Position numbers and translations under genes: made by a program
Notes under the pieces: model-generated
Told to the model about the DNA's origin: nothing
What the model saw: the letters and a program-made list of their open reading frames with translations, nothing else
The model's database searches: none
Part shown: one piece after another, positions 1-5,820 of the stretch
How positions within the stretch are numbered: position 1 is the first letter of the stretch
How the letters are laid out: every line of letters starts with the position of its first letter
NCBI GenBank assembly: GCA_002385545.1
Contig: DGDR01000234.1
Coordinates: 1-10,108, forward strand
Source of the DNA: Clostridium sp. UBA3947
GTDB taxonomy: Bacteria > Bacillota > Clostridia > Clostridiales > Clostridiaceae
DNA: 10,108 nucleotides
Reading direction: 5' to 3'

Positions 1-81
1 TTTAATTGTGCAATTTCCTCAATTTTTTAACATTTATGTAATGGACATAAAAGTGAAATAATATAGCAAGGATTACTAACC

Positions 82-89
82 AAGGAGGA
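82..89 (+). promoter_or_regulatory. Ribosome binding site of the decarboxylase beta gene
   Basis: AAGGAGGA lies 7 nt upstream of the ATG at 97, a near-perfect Shine-Dalgarno sequence that fixes this start. The 80 bases before it hold no gene and no promoter I could call with confidence, so transcription may start here or come from beyond the window edge. Confidence 0.85.
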
Positions 90-96
90 CGAAAAA

Positions 97-1206
97 ATGG
101 ACGTTTTAATTAAAGGAATCACTTCAACAACTTGGCAAATGCTAGTTATGTGGGCTATTGGGGCTTTACTAATTTACCTAGCTATAGCCAAAGACTTTGA
201 ACCCTCACTATTACTTCCTATGGGCTTTGGGGCTATACTTGTAAACATCCCCTTTACAGGAGTTCTAGGGGAACACGGACCTCTAAGCGTACTTTTTAAT
301 TCTGGAATCGCCAACGGTGAGCTCTTTCCTTTACTAATTTTTATTGGCATCGGAGCCATGATTGACTTTGGACCCCTACTTCAAAACCCATTCATGCTTT
401 TGTTTGGCGCTGCTGCCCAATTTGGTATATTCTTTACCATAGCTTTAGCCAGCCTTTTAGGTTTTAATATATTGGACGCAGCTTCTATTGGAATCATAGG
501 CGCTGCCGATGGTCCTACATCTATATTTGTGGCAACTAAATTTGCTTCTAAATATTTACCGCAAATCACTGTGGCAGCATACTCATATATGGCCCTAGTG
601 CCTGTTATTCAGCCCTTTGCTATTAAACTAGTTACCACAAAAAAGGAAAGACAAATTAGAATGAAATACAAGGCTGCTGATGTATCTAAAACTACTAGAA
701 TCCTTTTCCCAATAATAATTACTATTATAGCTGGTCTTATATCTCCTGATTCTGTAGCTTTAATAGGCTTCCTAATGTTTGGTAACCTAATTAGAGAATG
801 CGGTGTTTTAGAAAGATTGTCCTCCACAGCACAAAATGAGCTTGTAAACATAATAACTATATTGCTAGGCATCACTATTGCTAGCACAATGCAAGCTGAA
901 CGTTTCGTTACTGTTGATACCTTGTTAATAATAGGCCTAGGCTTAGCAGCCTTCATATTTGACACCATAGGCGGAGTACTCTTTGCAAAATTTATTAATC
1001 TGTTCAGAAAGGAAAAGATTAATCCAATGATTGGTGCTGCTGGTATTTCTGCTTTCCCTATGTCCGCTAGAGTTATTCAAAAGATGGCTCAAAAGGAAGA
1101 TAACCAAAACTTCATACTTATGTTCGCTGTAGGTGCAAATGTGGCAGGCCAGGTAGCTTCTGTAATCGCAGGAGGATTAATTCTAGCCTTAGTTCCTGCA
1201 CTATAA
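97..1206 (+). CDS. Na+-translocating decarboxylase beta subunit (OadB/GcdB/MmdB family)
   Basis: Integral membrane subunit of the biotin-dependent decarboxylases, which couple decarboxylation of carboxybiotin to Na+ export across the cytoplasmic membrane. The 369-residue protein is almost wholly hydrophobic helices. It carries the family's ion-binding signature GAADGPTSIF at about 135-144, with Asp138 matching the essential Asp203 of Klebsiella OadB. The second signature is at about 309-325, where Asn309, Gly313, Ser318 and Arg325 match Asn373, Gly377, Ser382 and Arg389; the constant offset of 64-65 supports the alignment. The length is like the shorter GcdB/MmdB members rather than OadB (about 430). 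No carboxyltransferase or biotin carrier gene is visible, so the substrate (oxaloacetate, methylmalonyl-CoA or glutaconyl-CoA) cannot be decided. A small gamma-like gene follows 34 nt downstream. Confidence 0.93.
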   Translation: MDVLIKGITSTTWQMLVMWAIGALLIYLAIAKDFEPSLLLPMGFGAILVNIPFTGVLGEHGPLSVLFNSGIANGELFPLLIFIGIGAMIDFGPLLQNPFMLLFGAAAQFGIFFTIALASLLGFNILDAASIGIIGAADGPTSIFVATKFASKYLPQITVAAYSYMALVPVIQPFAIKLVTTKKERQIRMKYKAADVSKTTRILFPIIITIIAGLISPDSVALIGFLMFGNLIRECGVLERLSSTAQNELVNIITILLGITIASTMQAERFVTVDTLLIIGLGLAAFIFDTIGGVLFAKFINLFRKEKINPMIGAAGISAFPMSARVIQKMAQKEDNQNFILMFAVGANVAGQVASVIAGGLILALVPAL

Positions 1207-1240
1207 GATACTGTAACGGCAGAAAAGGAGTGGATTAAAA

Positions 1241-1381
1241 TTGCTACAAGATAATTTATTAAAGTCCTTAAAACTTATGGGAATGGGAATGGCAGGAATT
1301 TTCTTTGTAACCTTTACTATATATCTAGCTATAAAATTGCTGTTAAAGCTTTTTCCAGAAAAGAAAAAGCAAAATAAATAA
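1241..1381 (+). CDS. Small OadG-like gamma subunit, 46 residues, TTG start
   Basis: A short frame starts at TTG 1241 behind AAGGAG (1225-1230, spacing 10 nt) and ends at TAA 1379-1381. The peptide reads as a short polar N-terminus, one membrane helix (about residues 13-36, beginning LMGMGMAGIFF and ending LAIKLLLKLF) and a lysine-rich tail, PEKKKQNK. This is the architecture of the N-terminal part of OadG/gamma subunits, which anchor and assemble the decarboxylase: a helix with a Gly-Met repeat, then a charged cytoplasmic tail. Its position right after the beta subunit and before the shared terminator supports the assignment. Known OadG proteins are usually 80 residues or more, so this is a minimal version. 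Internal ATGs at 1277 and later would cut into the helix. The gene is easily missed because of its size and start codon. Confidence 0.7.
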   Translation: MLQDNLLKSLKLMGMGMAGIFFVTFTIYLAIKLLLKLFPEKKKQNK

Positions 1382-1386
1382 TTAAG

Positions 1387-1427
1387 GACAGTCCAATAGC
1401 TTACTAGTGCTACTGGACTGTCTTTTT
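1387..1427. terminator. Bidirectional rho-independent terminator
   Basis: A 14-bp inverted repeat (1387-1400 with 1409-1422, one A-C mismatch on the + strand that becomes a G-U pair on the - strand) encloses an 8-nt loop. TTTTT follows on the + strand, and a T-rich tract (TTAATTATTTATTTT) follows on the - strand. It sits between the convergent decarboxylase and acyltransferase units and can end both. Confidence 0.88.
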
Positions 1428-1464
1428 ATGTAGTAAATTTCAAATTTTTATCTTATATACAACC

Positions 1465-2169
1465 CTAATCACCATATACCCCTCTATACTCTTCAGGCAA
1501 TAAGGTAGCAATACTTTTCATAAAATACTCCAAGGCTCTGTCATTATATTGCTGTTTATCCTCATCTGGATTTTTTTCAGGCATGCTTATAGGCTTACCA
1601 AAGCTAACATAAACATCTGCATGATAAAACTTTTCTGCTCCCATATCCCCTTCCTTGTTTATGGGCATTAATTTCTCTGTTCCCCAGATACCAACAGGAA
1701 TAACAGGCACCTTTGTAACTTTAGCTATAAGTATTACTCCTTTTTTCGCCTCTATCATACTGCCAGTTCTGCTTCTAGTCCCCTCAGGAAAAATAAATAT
1801 ACTTTCTCCAGCTTTCACTGTTTTTATAATAGCATTTATAGCCTCTTTATCTGCAGAGTTAGGCTTTATGGTTATGCTTTTTACTATACTCATTCCAATA
1901 TTAGTTAAAGGATTATTTGATAATTTCATCCCTGCTACAAAGGTTACATTCTTATCTCTAAGAACCTTCTGTAACACTAAGCCATCAGAATTGCTGAGAT
2001 GATTTCCTATAAATATAACTGGCTCCTTTATATTCTCTATATTATCTTTACCTAACACCGTAATATTTGCATATTTATTCAGATACCTATCTACAACCTT
2101 TTTAGATACATACTTTAGCATTCCCTTAGGTAAGTAACCTATCAATTTTGCAGTTCTCGAGGAAATCAT
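1465..2169 (-). CDS. plsC: 1-acyl-sn-glycerol-3-phosphate acyltransferase (PlsC/LPLAT family)
   Basis: Transfers an acyl group to the sn-2 position of lysophosphatidic acid to make phosphatidic acid at the cytoplasmic face of the membrane. The 234-residue protein shows the ordered family motifs: NHx4D at 56-62 (His57 and Asp62, the catalytic pair), a motif II-like stretch at about 80-100, FPEGTRSR at 127-134 (glycerophosphate binding) and VPVIPVG at 154-160. There is no long N-terminal hydrophobic helix, so it is probably a peripheral membrane enzyme. Length is typical. The start at 2169 is supported by AAAGGTGG (2177-2184) 7 nt upstream. It has its own promoter and is separated from cysE by a terminator. 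Paralogues acting on other lipids share these motifs, so the exact acceptor is inferred. Confidence 0.9.
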   Translation of the reverse strand: MISSRTAKLIGYLPKGMLKYVSKKVVDRYLNKYANITVLGKDNIENIKEPVIFIGNHLSNSDGLVLQKVLRDKNVTFVAGMKLSNNPLTNIGMSIVKSITIKPNSADKEAINAIIKTVKAGESIFIFPEGTRSRTGSMIEAKKGVILIAKVTKVPVIPVGIWGTEKLMPINKEGDMGAEKFYHADVYVSFGKPISMPEKNPDEDKQQYNDRALEYFMKSIATLLPEEYRGVYGD

Positions 2170-2204
2170 GGTTATTCCACCTTTCAGTTGTAATTCTATA
2201 CTCT

Positions 2205-2233
2205 ATTATAGTTACTAATTTATAAAAAGTCCA
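2205..2233 (-). promoter_or_regulatory. Probable housekeeping promoter of plsC
   Basis: On the - strand TGGACT (2228-2233) and a perfect TATAAT (2205-2210) are 17 nt apart. The site lies between the cysE terminator and the plsC ribosome binding site, with the expected transcript start near 2198. The -35 matches consensus at 4 of 6 positions. Confidence 0.6.
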
Positions 2234-2266
2234 TTGAGGATTATAAATTACAAGTTAGAAGTTAGA

Positions 2267-2296
2267 TAAAAAAATAGAAGGGACTATCCCTTCTAT
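2267..2296 (-). terminator. Terminator of cysE
   Basis: A perfect 10-bp inverted repeat (2274-2283 with 2287-2296) and a 3-nt loop are followed by seven T on the - strand (2268-2274, overlapping the stem end). The cysE stop codon at 2293-2295 lies inside the stem, so ribosomes finishing cysE would cover part of it. Confidence 0.88.
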
Positions 2297-2877
2297 ATAA
2301 TCATTTCGTTGTATATGGTTCTTACTTTTCCTTGATAATCACTGATTGCAATAATATTCTTTGGCCTCCTTAGGATTATTCTAGCTGGAATGCCTACTGC
2401 TGTGGCATTAGCTGGTACATCCTTGAGAACCACTGCATTAGCTCCTATCTTTGCTCCATCACCAATTTTTATTGGCCCCAAAATCTTTGCTCCTGCACCA
2501 ATAACTACATTGTTACCTACCGTTGGATGTCTTTTGCCCTTATCTTTACCTGTACCACCTAAGGTTACTCCGTGAAAGATAGTAACATTATCTCCAATTT
2601 CTGCAGTTTCTCCAATTACTACTCCCATTCCATGATCTATAAATAAGCCCTTACCTATTTTAGCGCCTGGGTGTATCTCAATTCCAGTGATAAATCTACT
2701 TATCTGAGAAATTAATCTGGCTAAAAAGAATAAATGCTTTTTATATAAAAAATGAGCAACTCTATGAAATAAAATAGCATGAATTGATGGATAAAGCATA
2801 AATATTTCAAAGCTAGTTCTTGCAGCAGGATCATTCTGCTTTACAGCCTGAATATTTTGCTTAATATCCTTAAACAT
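2293..2877 (-). CDS. cysE: Serine O-acetyltransferase
   Basis: Acetylates L-serine from acetyl-CoA to O-acetylserine, the committed step of cysteine synthesis, in the cytosol. The 194-residue protein has a short N-terminal helical domain (about 1-60), then a left-handed beta-helix of hexapeptide repeats (about 66-165). Recognisable residues are EIHPGA at 67-72 (Glu67 replaces the DIHP Asp of E. coli, as is common in Gram-positives), catalytic-type DHG at 81-83 with His82, GGTG at 107-110, and RHP at 116-118 with His117. The C-terminus continues past the helix with about 30 residues. It is shorter than the E. coli enzyme because of the reduced N-terminal domain, as in Bacillus. The start is fixed by a long ribosome binding site, AAGGGGTGAT (2881-2890). 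A cysteine T-box leader lies upstream, which supports the cysteine role. No cysK is adjacent in the window. Confidence 0.95.
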   Translation of the reverse strand: MFKDIKQNIQAVKQNDPAARTSFEIFMLYPSIHAILFHRVAHFLYKKHLFFLARLISQISRFITGIEIHPGAKIGKGLFIDHGMGVVIGETAEIGDNVTIFHGVTLGGTGKDKGKRHPTVGNNVVIGAGAKILGPIKIGDGAKIGANAVVLKDVPANATAVGIPARIILRRPKNIIAISDYQGKVRTIYNEMII

Positions 2878-2996
2878 ATGATCACCCCTTGTATTTGTGA
2901 TTTTTCAATTAGGAAGCTGTTTTTTGGCTTATAAGGCTTTATAAGGGATCAACTTCTGGTCACTAGACAGATTTTAATAGCTTAATTTCACTCTCT

Positions 2997-3068
2997 CTAA
3001 GTAAAACCCCCATTCAAGATACTTATGTTATCACCATACATACCCTCATACGGTATGTTTTCTTCCAT
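2997..3068 (-). other. Unexplained 23-codon open frame between the T-box terminator and cysE
   Basis: An ATG at 3066-3068, directly after the T-box terminator, opens 23 codons ending in TAG at 2997-2999 (starts MEENIPYEG, ends LNGGFT). No proper ribosome binding site is seen; the nearest GAGG is 12 nt away inside the terminator stem. It overlaps a 7-bp hairpin (3038-3044 with 3052-3058). It could be a leader peptide, a remnant of a former first gene, or chance. It contains no cysteine codon. Confidence 0.2.
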
Positions 3069-3102
3069 TAAAAAACTTCGCCTCATTTTTAGAGACGAAG
3101 TT
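3069..3102 (-). terminator. T-box regulated transcription terminator
   Basis: On the - strand an 11-bp stem (3092-3102 with 3074-3084, one G-U pair) with a 7-nt loop is followed by TTTTTTAA. It lies just downstream of the conserved T-box sequence. By T-box logic it forms when tRNA-Cys is charged and is replaced by the antiterminator when the tRNA is uncharged. Confidence 0.9.
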
Positions 3103-3356
3103 GCATACTCCGCGGTTCCACCCTAATTAGATATAGAATCTCACTCGTTCGAGCACAAGTTAATAACTAACAGTATGCTCTATCGCTATAACGGGCGCAG
3201 CCGGTGTTCCCTACTTAATTTCAGTACACTACTCCGAAGGGCACTTCACATAACCGAACAATAGGAATATTCCAGCAAAACTATTCCCTCTCTGGAAAGT
3301 CGTATTATGCTACTCTCCTTCTTCAACGTATTTCCGAGCATTTTACTTTGATTTAT
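3069..3356 (-). ncRNA. T-box riboswitch, tRNA-Cys specific, controlling cysE
   Basis: The leader carries the T-box hallmark AGGGTGGAACCGCGG at 3110-3124 on the - strand; its TGGA pairs with the tRNA acceptor end. Upstream are typical Stem I features: GAAGAAGGAGAGTAG with an AGTA-type bulge (near 3312-3327), and the AGAGAG distal loop (near 3288-3293). The 3' side of the specifier loop reads GTGAAGTGCCCTTCGGAGTAG in the order expected for Stem I. The triplet after GAAG is TGC (3241-3243), a cysteine codon, which agrees with the downstream gene. A purine-rich Stem III region and an intrinsic terminator follow. Uncharged tRNA-Cys should allow read-through into cysE. The transcript start near 3356 is inferred from the promoter. 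Confidence 0.95.
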
Positions 3357-3362
3357 AATTAC

Positions 3363-3390
3363 ATTATATGCTTTTTAAGCTATTTGTCAA
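3363..3390 (-). promoter_or_regulatory. Housekeeping promoter of the T-box/cysE unit
   Basis: A consensus TTGACA (3385-3390) and a consensus TATAAT (3363-3368) are separated by 16 nt on the - strand. The expected start, near 3356, is immediately ahead of T-box Stem I. The site lies between the sleB stop codon and the leader. I see no terminator behind sleB, so some read-through from sleB is possible. Confidence 0.88.
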
Positions 3391-3430
3391 CATGTAATTA
3401 TAGATTTTTATATATATTGACATCTTTATG

Positions 3431-4138
3431 TTAGGAGCAAAATCTGTGTTTCCCTATGACTTTTAAAACTGGTCTGGACCAAATCCACTTATTGGTTGTC
3501 TTAGCTGGATTGTAGTAAAACACTGCTCCACCGCTAGGATCCCAGCCATTCAAGGCGTCACGAGCAGCATTTATTGAGCTTTGCTGGATTTCCGCATGGA
3601 TTTGACCGTCTACTATGGCTGTAAAGGCACCTGGTTGATATATAACTCCAGCTATTGTATTAGGAAATCTAGGATCCCTTGTACGGTTTAATACTACAGC
3701 TCCAACAGCCACCTGACCTTCATACGGTTCTCCCCTAGCCTCTCCATTAATTAATCTGGCCAATAGCATCACATTTTGATTATTTGTGTTACTTGTAGCT
3801 GCAGTGTTTTTAGAAGCACTACCAGTGTTTATTCCAAGTGCTGCTAAGGTTTTATTTCCAACCACACCATCTACGCTAAGCTTATTTTTTCTTTGAAATT
3901 GCTTCACCGCTGCTAGCGTTGCATAACCATATATACCATCAACACTTCCTTTATAATAGCCCCAACGCTTTAGTCGTGTTTGAATTTCTCTTACTACGCT
4001 ACCTCTAGAACCATAAGAGTAAGTAGCTGCATCAACCTCCATGTTCCCAGAAGTAAAAAGCAAGGAGCTAACTATGTAGGCTACTAGTGTTATTAGTGCG
4101 ATAAAAATTACTCTTTTTCTTTTAAAGATACTAAACAT
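3431..4138 (-). CDS. sleB: Spore cortex-lytic enzyme SleB (germination-specific lytic transglycosylase)
   Basis: Degrades muramic-delta-lactam-containing cortex peptidoglycan during spore germination; made in the forespore and exported. Counting from the ATG at 4138, a basic segment (KRKR) and one hydrophobic helix (about 9-30) form a signal or anchor. A PG_binding_1 domain follows (about 43-102, containing DGIYGYATLAAVKQFQ and DGVVGNKT), then an Asn/Ser/Thr-rich linker (about 105-123). The Hydrolase_2/SleB catalytic domain fills the rest, with NGEARGEPYEGQVAVGAVVLN around 131-151. The first Glu of NGEARGE (Glu133) is the likely catalytic acid, by family knowledge. The 235-residue length is usual. 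TTG at 4141 is in frame but ATG 4138 is preferred, 9 nt from AGGAGG (4148-4153). No ypeB partner, common beside sleB in Bacillus, is adjacent. Confidence 0.93.
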   Translation of the reverse strand: MFSIFKRKRVIFIALITLVAYIVSSLLFTSGNMEVDAATYSYGSRGSVVREIQTRLKRWGYYKGSVDGIYGYATLAAVKQFQRKNKLSVDGVVGNKTLAALGINTGSASKNTAATSNTNNQNVMLLARLINGEARGEPYEGQVAVGAVVLNRTRDPRFPNTIAGVIYQPGAFTAIVDGQIHAEIQQSSINAARDALNGWDPSGGAVFYYNPAKTTNKWIWSRPVLKVIGKHRFCS

Positions 4139-4169
4139 CAAGTTCTCCCTCCTTTTCTATTTCTAAATC

Positions 4170-4198
4170 TATTTTGTGCTAGTAACCAAAAAAAATGC
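4170..4198 (-). promoter_or_regulatory. Possible forespore (sigma-G type) promoter of sleB
   Basis: On the - strand GCATT (4194-4198) and CAAAATA (4170-4176) are 17 nt apart, resembling the sigma-G pattern GCATA / CATAATA with one mismatch in each box. No sigma-A-like pair is evident in this short gap. SleB is forespore-expressed in Bacillus, which makes the match plausible but not proven. Confidence 0.3.
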
Positions 4199-4201
4199 AT
4201 A

Positions 4202-4227
4202 ATAAAAGAGATGGCAAAAACCATCTC
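4202..4227 (-). terminator. Terminator of the MgtE_N/CBS gene
   Basis: A perfect 7-bp stem (4208-4214 with 4221-4227) with a 6-nt loop is followed by TTTTAT on the - strand, 10 nt after the stop codon of the upstream gene. It separates that gene from sleB. Confidence 0.8.
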
Positions 4228-4236
4228 CAAATTTTC

Positions 4237-5493
4237 TTATCTATTTTTTCTTCTCCTATGATGATATACATATTCATCTATAATATCATGTATAATTGCT
4301 ATACCACAAAGCTTGTCTTCCTCATCTAATACAGGAACAGCAATTAAATCATACTTTACTGCCAGTTCTATAGTATGCTCTATACTATCATTAACACTAA
4401 CATAAACAATATTAGTATTCATAATATCTTTTATATTGGTTTCTGACTTAGCTAAAATAAGATCCATTAAAGAAATAACGCCTTCTAATTTGTCATCTTC
4501 ATCAGTGATATATATATAATTTGAGGTTTCTGGATCTGGTTTTAAATCTCGAATTATTTCAATAACTTCACCTACACTTATGTTCACATGAAAGGATATA
4601 AAATCAGGATTCATTATACTTCCTACAGTTTCCTCCTCATATCCCATAAGCTCTCTTACTTCGTCTGCATCATCCTTCTCTAAGTTTGCTAGCAATTTTT
4701 CAGCAATTTCTTCATCAACCTCATCCAACATATCAGCTATTTCATCATTAGGCATTACATCTAATACCTCAGCAACCTTGTCTACATCCATATTTTGGAT
4801 AATATCTGCCTGAATGTTTGGTTCTATTTCTTCCAGGGTATTTGCTGCTAGATTTTCATCTAAGTTTTCTAAAACCTTGGTTCTATGCTCCGAATCCATT
4901 TCTTCCAAGATATCTGCTAGGTCTGCCGGATGTAGTTTTGATAGCTTTTTATATGGAACAGATATTTGTAAATTATCGTTTATGATTTCTAAAGACTCTA
5001 CATCGTCCCACATAATAATACTATCGGAGGGAGATTTTTTAAGTAGTTTAAATATAGTATTTAATAATCCTACTATGCCATATCTTCTACCTAAAGCCAT
5101 TATCCCAGAATCAACTGCAACCACTCGCATTTCACCTGCTATATCTGCCAACTGCAAATCATTAACCCGAACTACCTTCTTACCAGTAATATCGACGATT
5201 GGCTTGCCAAGAAGATTCTTTGATAAAAGGTAGGAATAAGCTCTTGGAATAATTTCTTTAACTCCCTTAACCTTGATTAGAACCTTGCCATTTGCCTCTT
5301 GAAATAGAAAAAGGCTTCTAAATTCGTAATGAAATATTTCCCCATCTTTTTTCAGCATATAACCGATTACTCTAGGATAGCCTTCTTCTGCTGTTACATA
5401 AATGTCAACTAGCTTACCTATACTTTCATCAAACTCATCATATACCTTTGTGTGAAGGATGGAGTTAAGAAATACACTAGTTAGTCTTTTCAT
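4237..5493 (-). CDS. Soluble PRC-barrel / MgtE N-domain / tandem CBS protein without channel domain
   Basis: A 418-residue cytosolic protein resembling the Mg2+-sensing half of the MgtE channel. Domains in order: two PRC-barrel-like domains (about 8-76, with IGKLVDIYV and RVIGYMLK, and about 92-172, with GKPIVDITGKKVVRVNDLQL and WDDVESLEI); the MgtE_N superhelix (about 184-288, starting LHPADLADILEEMD, highly acidic); and two CBS domains (about 292-350 and 354-408). A His/Arg tail (YHHRRRKNR) ends the protein where MgtE would continue into its five-helix pore. The acidic N-domain/CBS interface binds Mg2+ in MgtE; here it probably senses Mg2+ and may control a separate transporter. In some clostridia such proteins are encoded beside Nramp-related Mg2+/Mn2+ transporters, but none is in this window. 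The start is fixed by AAGGAGGA (5501-5508), 7 nt away. A long structured leader precedes it. Confidence 0.88.
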   Translation of the reverse strand: MKRLTSVFLNSILHTKVYDEFDESIGKLVDIYVTAEEGYPRVIGYMLKKDGEIFHYEFRSLFLFQEANGKVLIKVKGVKEIIPRAYSYLLSKNLLGKPIVDITGKKVVRVNDLQLADIAGEMRVVAVDSGIMALGRRYGIVGLLNTIFKLLKKSPSDSIIMWDDVESLEIINDNLQISVPYKKLSKLHPADLADILEEMDSEHRTKVLENLDENLAANTLEEIEPNIQADIIQNMDVDKVAEVLDVMPNDEIADMLDEVDEEIAEKLLANLEKDDADEVRELMGYEEETVGSIMNPDFISFHVNISVGEVIEIIRDLKPDPETSNYIYITDEDDKLEGVISLMDLILAKSETNIKDIMNTNIVYVSVNDSIEHTIELAVKYDLIAVPVLDEEDKLCGIAIIHDIIDEYVYHHRRRKNR

Positions 5494-5697
5494 AAAATAT
5501 TCCTCCTTCTGATCCAGAAAGAATATTTTTATGAAAAGCTAAGCAATTAATAGATGCTCCTCTCACGTAGCTTTAGCATAATCCAAATAATTCTCTCTGG
5601 ATCAATATTCTGTTTTAATTAACCGATGATACTGAGGGCCAGCATCCATTAAAAATACACCGCCTTTTTTACTAAATGTTATTTTTTATTTATTCCT
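5494..5697 (-). ncRNA. Candidate structured cis-regulatory leader RNA of the MgtE_N/CBS gene
   Basis: About 200 nt separate the predicted transcript start (near 5697) from the ATG, with no open frame of note. In the - strand RNA a closing stem of 10 bp (5641-5650 with 5549-5558, one G-U) continues after a 3-nt bulge as 4 bp (5634-5637 with 5559-5562). Inside it is a 5-bp hairpin (5598-5602 with 5581-5585). One arm of that hairpin belongs to a 16-nt segment (5590-5605) that can instead pair, with two G-U pairs, with 5509-5524, directly against the Shine-Dalgarno at 5501-5508. I do not recognise a known riboswitch family. The competing helices suggest translational control; the ligand is unknown and Mg2+ or another metal ion would be the first guess. 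Confidence 0.5.
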
Positions 5698-5703
5698 ATT
5701 TCT

Positions 5704-5731
5704 ATTATATTATAAAAGGTCTTAATTGCAA
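5704..5731 (-). promoter_or_regulatory. Probable housekeeping promoter of the MgtE_N/CBS gene
   Basis: TTGCAA (5726-5731) and TATAAT (5704-5709) are 16 nt apart on the - strand. A second overlapping TATAAT at 5709-5714 is too close to serve with this -35. It predicts a leader of about 200 nt. Confidence 0.6.
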
Positions 5732-5789
5732 CGATAAGTTGCTTTACATAAATATTTTTTCATTTTAAAGGGCTCTACCCTTTTAATCT

Positions 5790-5820
5790 TTAGATTTCAT
5801 TGATATAAAATTAAATCTAA
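5790..5820 (+). repeat. Inverted repeat overlapping the ygiQ promoter, possible operator
   Basis: TTAGATTT (5790-5797) and AAATCTAA (5813-5820) form a perfect 8-bp dyad with a 15-nt spacer. The left arm is just upstream of the -35 and the right arm lies in the spacer, ending 2 nt before the -10. The position suits a repressor site, but AT-rich DNA gives such dyads by chance. Confidence 0.3.

Noticed and set aside
1..81. Promoter for the decarboxylase beta gene
   Set aside because: AT-rich with loose matches only (for example TGGACA at 42-47 with no -10 at the right distance). I could not support a specific promoter.
1655..2002. Open frame on the + strand opposite plsC
   Set aside because: No ribosome binding site and no recognisable protein; the reverse strand encodes a clear acyltransferase with all family motifs. 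The same reasoning removes the open frames opposite the decarboxylase, cysE, MgtE_N/CBS, ygiQ and lipid kinase genes.
4139..4141. TTG at 4141 as the sleB start
   Set aside because: In frame and 6 nt from the ribosome binding site, so not impossible, but the adjacent ATG at 4138 has good spacing and is the preferred codon.
5544..5697. M-box (ykoK) Mg2+ riboswitch as the identity of the leader
   Set aside because: Only short stretches agree (GCTAAAGC, and a TTTTTAATG...GGATGCT stretch). The conserved core segments such as GGTGAGGCTCCT and CAATGGGTCAACAGAA are missing, and the order and length do not fit.
5767..5783. AAAGGG-ctcta-CCCTTT hairpin as a terminator
   Set aside because: The stem is only 6 bp, and no gene reads into it from either side: the genes at 5493 (-) and 5871 (+) diverge from this region.
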